Below are positions 60,418-64,000 of a stretch of DNA of 64,000 nucleotides, in pieces (the stretch's first letter is position 1; each line of letters begins with the position of its first letter). Made by a program: the position numbers and the translations under genes. The notes under the pieces are model-generated. The model ran no database searches. It was not told the origin of the DNA and was given only the letters and a program-made list of their open reading frames with translations. Source of the stretch: Bacteroides fragilis (GTDB lineage: Bacteria; Bacillota; Clostridia; Lachnospirales; Lachnospiraceae); NCBI GenBank assembly GCA_023664485.1, contig JAMPFK010000012.1:6344-70343 (forward strand), read 5' to 3'.

Positions 60418-61800
60418 ATGGCAAGAAGGAAAGATGGAGAGGGAAGTATCAGGAAGTTAAAGGATGGTTCTTGGGAATGTCTGATGCAAAGCAAATATTT
60501 TAATGAAAATGGCAGGCCTAAACGGATTAAGAGGAAAGCAAAAACAGAACAGGAAGCAATAAAAAATTGCAGAATGGCTTTGAGGGCTTGGGAGAAGGAG
60601 TTTGAGAGGGGAAGGGATATAAAAATAGATAAAACAAGAACATTCGGTTCTTATATGGAAGAATATGTTGATAATATTGTAAAAAACAGAGGTGTTACAG
60701 GCAGCACATATAAAAGTTATATTTATGCCCTAAATGCCAATTTTTATAATTACAAAATTTCCCGGTTACAGCTGCATATGTTAAATACAGTTGAATTCGA
60801 ATTATATTTTGATACGATTACCCATGACAAGAGCAGGAGAACTGCCAGTTTACCGATACAGTTATGCAAGCAGCTTTCTACTTGGTTATATGGTAAAAGT
60901 TTAATTCCGGAAGATTACGCAAAGTTTACGGAAACAAAATATGAAAAAAAGGATGAGTATTTTAGGAATAAAGAAAATGAGGAGAAGAATAGGAAACAGA
61001 TTTTTACTGATGAAGATATTGTTAAATTTTATAACAGCTACAAACAAAATCTGTCTGAATATAGTTGTGTGATTTTGTTGCAGCTGGAAACAATGATGCG
61101 GGGCAGTGAAGTCCTGAATCTTCATCTTGAGGATATAGATTTTGATAACAATACGATAACAGTAAGAAGCACAATGGCAGAAAGGTTCAAAGACAATGAT
61201 AAGACAAAGGGATTAGAGAAATATGAAAAGGTTCCAAAGGGTGGAAAAGAACGGGTAATATATATGAGTGAGTTTGCAAAAGAATTAGTTTTGTACATGA
61301 TGGAGCAGACTAATCTTAGATCAGGGCATAATCCTAATAATTTGTTATATCCCAGTTTTTTAAAACATGGAAAAGTCAGAAGTTTGGATGCTTATGAAAT
61401 CCAGCTGAAAGCCTTATGTGATAAAATCGGTATAGACAGAGATGTAAGACAGAGAAAGCAGCCATCCGGGAAGGTTATTAATGAAGGTTTAAATACCCAT
61501 GCTTTAAGGCATACAGCCATTACGATTGCGAACACAAGTAAAAATGCAAATGTTGTTGTAAATGCTTTACAGGCAGGACATACAGCAATAAGAACGGAGA
61601 ATATATACACACATAGTAATTTAAAAGCCCAAGAGCAGATTGAAACAGCAAGTAAATCTATTCTTAACCTGAAACCAGTTCAGTATTCTGATGAGCCCTA
61701 TATAATACAACAAAAGATAGATAAAAAATTTGAAAATATGTCGGAACAAGATAAGGAATTATATGAAATGTATCAAAAATTGAAAGAGAAATTTGAATGA
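60418..61800 (+). CDS. int: Phage/ICE-type tyrosine integrase
   Basis: 460 residues. An N-terminal AP2-like arm-binding part (GSIRKLKDGSWECLM), a core-binding domain (about 75-200) and the catalytic domain with Arg in METMMRGSEVLNLH..., His-x-x-Arg in HALRHTAITIA, His in GHTAIRTEN and the nucleophile Tyr in NIYTHSN. It is longer than XerD and lacks its signature; the type is that of conjugative and phage elements of Firmicutes. GGGGAG precedes the ATG. The DNA is more AT-rich than the tpiA side, marking acquired DNA. Confidence 0.93.
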   Translation: MARRKDGEGSIRKLKDGSWECLMQSKYFNENGRPKRIKRKAKTEQEAIKNCRMALRAWEKEFERGRDIKIDKTRTFGSYMEEYVDNIVKNRGVTGSTYKSYIYALNANFYNYKISRLQLHMLNTVEFELYFDTITHDKSRRTASLPIQLCKQLSTWLYGKSLIPEDYAKFTETKYEKKDEYFRNKENEEKNRKQIFTDEDIVKFYNSYKQNLSEYSCVILLQLETMMRGSEVLNLHLEDIDFDNNTITVRSTMAERFKDNDKTKGLEKYEKVPKGGKERVIYMSEFAKELVLYMMEQTNLRSGHNPNNLLYPSFLKHGKVRSLDAYEIQLKALCDKIGIDRDVRQRKQPSGKVINEGLNTHALRHTAITIANTSKNANVVVNALQAGHTAIRTENIYTHSNLKAQEQIETASKSILNLKPVQYSDEPYIIQQKIDKKFENMSEQDKELYEMYQKLKEKFE

Positions 61801-61893
61801 ATAAAGTGTCTTTTGAGAGTTTTTCTATTAAAAGAAGCTGTTTTTTTGATATACTTTTAATTGTATTTAGGACACATTTTTAAGGAGCGTATA

Positions 61894-63918
61894 ATGAGAA
61901 AGTTTGATTTAGGCAGGAACATTTTAGATGATACTGCAATTGTTGCGGCGATAGAAAAATATGTGGATGAATCTTTATATGATTATGCTGTTATGATAGA
62001 TGGCGCGTGGGGATGCGGAAAGACATATTTTGTCCTCAAGACTTTAAAGGCAGGATTGATGGAACACGAAAAGAAAAAGGCGGAATCCATTAAGGGATAT
62101 AAAAAGCGCAACATAATTTATATTTCTCTTTAGGGTGCAAAATCAATTGAGGATATTTCAAAAAAATTATGTGTGGAAGCCTATTTTGGAAGGACAGATA
62201 AAATGGGAAAGGCATTGAAGAAAGGAGCTGATGCAGTATCCTCTTTAGTGCCGATTGCGCTTGAAGTTGCCAAACCATTTACCGGGAACATTGAATTAAA
62301 GCAGGAGGACATTGGCAGCGTAATTGAGAGCTTTTTGCCAATAAAAAACAGCATATTGATTTTTGATGATCTGGAGAGATGTGATTGCCCAATTAATGAA
62401 ATTTTGGGATATATCAATTCCTTTGTAGAACACGAGAAGATGAAAGTAATTATAGTAGCAAACCAAGAGGAAATAGGGAAAAGTGTTACTGAAAAGTCTA
62501 GGGAATTGCAATATCTTGTCGCAGCCGGCGGCAGGGATATTGACATTGAGCCTAAAAAAGAGCAAGATGCAATTTTACAATATTATAGGTCAAAAAATGA
62601 AAACTCTAATGATGGAAAACAGAAAGAACCAATTCATATTGAGCAATTGACAGAACATGTGGATAGGCTATTTGGTAAAAATATGGCCTATGAAAAAATA
62701 AGAGAAAAGCTGATAGGAATCACGTTGTATTATTATCCGGATTTGGAAAAGATTATGCAGACATTGATTCATGATTCCTCGATGAACATAGATTTGAAGA
62801 CTTTGTTAAGAAAAAACGTTGACTTTTTCGTAAAGTATATGGATCAACTGGATCATTTGAATTTGAGGACTTTCCAGTTTTTCCTTTCAAAGATAGAAAG
62901 TTTATATAATGTTATAAGTGGGATTAAGAATCAGGCTCAGACTGTCTTTTTTGATTACATACTACAATATTGTTTTAAAATATGTGTGAATTATAAAGCA
63001 GGAACTTTGTTATATTTATGGGAACGAAAACAGGAGTATGGCAGCATAAAATTCAGTAAGCTGGATATTTTTGGTTCTTCGTTAGCGTTTCGGTTTGTCG
63101 ATGATTTTGTAGTGGACAGTATTCTTGACAATAAACGTGTGGAAAGAATGCTGGAGATATATGAAGAAGAGTTTTTCCGGTTAAAAAGTGAACATGAAAT
63201 GCCTTTCCGCAAATTAGAAAGTTCTTGGCATATTTTGGAGGATAGTGAGGTTGAAAAATATCTGGCAGAAACCATGGATGGCCTTTCAAAGAATGAATAT
63301 AAAATAGGTGAGTATGCAAGAATGATTCCACTAATGTTACGGTTAGAGAAAATTGGCTTCTCGCCGGTTTATTTAGAAAAGGCACTTAACTATATGAAGG
63401 AAAATTTAAGGGCGCTTGGAAAGTGTGTAGCAATTGATGATTTATATCATCCGGGAGAAGATAAGGACATAAACCAACGAACAAAAGAATTATTGGATGA
63501 ATTAAATCAGTTCACGCAGGAATCATTTAAAGAAAATATAAGGGATACAATAGGAGAAATCATAGTTGGTAATGAAGGTTGGGCAAGCAGGCTGCTTGAC
63601 TATGTGCAAAACAACAGGCAGGATATTCATAGAAGCAGCGGTTTTTTAGCACAGTTAGATACTGAATGTTTGACTGCTAAAGTGCAGGAATCTACATCTG
63701 AAGATATATATGATTTCCGTTCATGTCTTTTTCGGGTTTATGACAACCAGTTTATGCATGGGGTATTAGATGAAGAAAGAGAAGATGTGGAAAAACTGCT
63801 GCAAGGGATTATGGAGAGTGGGCGAGATGGCTATGACAGAATCAAATGTATGCAATTAGATTGGCTGATAAACGCATTGAAAAAAATACTTATGGAATAT
63901 ATGAAACCAAAGGAATAG
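61894..63918 (+). pseudogene. KAP-type P-loop NTPase interrupted by an in-frame amber codon
   Basis: One frame runs from ATG 61894 to 63918 (674 codons) broken only by TAG at 62131-62133. Before it are residues 1-79 with Walker A DGAWGCGKTYF and the end NIIYISL; after it the same frame continues GAKSIEDISKKLCVEAYFG, Walker B SILIFDDLERCDCP and the sensor VIIVANQEE. Relatives typically read ISLYG here, so TAT/TAC to TAG is the simplest cause. The C-terminal 450 residues are helical. KAP NTPases are membrane-linked or defence-associated ATPases. A GTG restart at 62173 has no ribosome site. It is either a pseudogene, a sequencing error or a readthrough gene. Confidence 0.7.
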
Positions 63919-63936
63919 TCAAAGCTGGACATCAAA

Positions 63937-64000
63937 ATGATAGAAAGAATGGTTTATGTATGGGATTGTATATGGTATATGGAAAAATTTCTGTGGAATA
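63937..64000 (+). CDS. Possible start of a further gene (cut by window end)
   Basis: An open frame begins with ATG at 63937 (MIERMVYVWDCIWYMEKFLW) and runs to the edge; another open ATG lies at 63956 in a different frame. No clear ribosome site. Too short to assign. Confidence 0.2.
   Translation, partial: MIERMVYVWDCIWYMEKFLWN

Larger units (their letters stand above)
60300..64000 (+). mobile_element. Left part of an integrated element (integrase plus NTPase cargo)
   Basis: From about 60300 base composition turns clearly AT-rich, codon usage changes (many AAA, ATA, TTA) and a tyrosine integrase points inward. The element continues beyond the window. The exact left attachment site was not identified; it must lie between the tpiA terminator and 60418. 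Confidence 0.6.

Noticed and set aside
62131..62133. Amber codon as pyrrolysine or selenocysteine-type recoding
   Set aside because: No stem-loop element typical of recoding and no family precedent; position corresponds to a Tyr in the ISLYG pattern, so a point mutation is simpler.

Overview
The window reads as chromosome of a spore-forming Firmicute, most likely a Lachnospiraceae/Clostridium cluster XIVa relative (inference). The reasons are the complete spoIIIAA-AH operon, spoIVB next to a spo0A-type gene, spoIIM, spoVB and CotF-type coat genes, B. subtilis-type LexA boxes, strong GGAGG ribosome sites and moderately GC-rich coding sequence. I saw no rRNA, tRNA, CRISPR array or complete insertion sequence. 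The last 3.6 kb is clearly more AT-rich and begins with a phage/ICE-type integrase, so it is probably the left end of an integrated element.

Layout. 1-1371: two CobW-type metallochaperone GTPases, the second fused to a YcgQ/DUF1980-like C-terminal domain. 1358-5995: a lantibiotic-immunity-like ABC transporter (ATPase and two permeases, minus strand) divergent from its probable two-component regulator. 6054-10169: ylmH, a CmpB-like membrane protein, a PHP phosphoesterase and rarA with a LexA box. 10272-15660: spoIIIAA-AH. 15775-19945: deoB, prfC and a transglutaminase-like exported protein. 20033-28968: the classic Firmicute cluster yqhY-nusB-xseA-xseB-ispA-dxs-tlyA-nadK-argR-recN. 29071-30989: spoIVB and a shortened spo0A. 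31197-34861: glgA, a flippase and two small coat-like genes. 34952-40832: rqcH (minus), then yicC-remA-gmk-rpoZ-rimO-pgsA. 40926-47645: cinA, a repeat-rich membrane protein, recA, recX and rny. 47857-51479: aminotransferase, nudF, spoIIM, xerD. 51525-56464: DAHP synthase and spoVB (minus), mnmA, a small unknown gene and a HisK-type phosphatase (minus). 56859-60231: gap-pgk-tpiA. 60418-64000: integrase and a KAP-type NTPase gene broken by one amber codon.

The most unusual signals are these. (1) The spo0A at its canonical place after spoIVB keeps the whole DNA-binding domain but lacks most of the receiver, including the phosphoacceptor aspartate. (2) A two-hairpin repeat is found directly in front of six genes (ABC permease, spoIIID-type position spoIIIAD, transglutaminase gene, shortened spo0A, aminotransferase, spoVB) and carries their ribosome-binding sites; stem pairing is kept by G-U changes. 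(3) Two 103-bp MITE-like copies with 25-bp terminal inverted repeats lie before rarA and between pgk and tpiA. (4) Four 30-bp tandem hairpins lead into glgA. (5) A multi-hairpin element lies between hisK and gap. (6) The amber-interrupted NTPase next to the integrase may be cargo, possibly defence-related.

Functionally the window joins sporulation (mother-cell channel, SpoIVB signalling, SpoIIM, SpoVB, coat), DNA repair under SOS control (rarA, recA, recX, recN, xseAB, cinA), isoprenoid supply (ispA, dxs), RNA turnover and translation quality control (rny, yicC, rqcH, mnmA, rimO, tlyA, prfC) and lower glycolysis (gap, pgk, tpiA). All calls are by reading; no database search was run.
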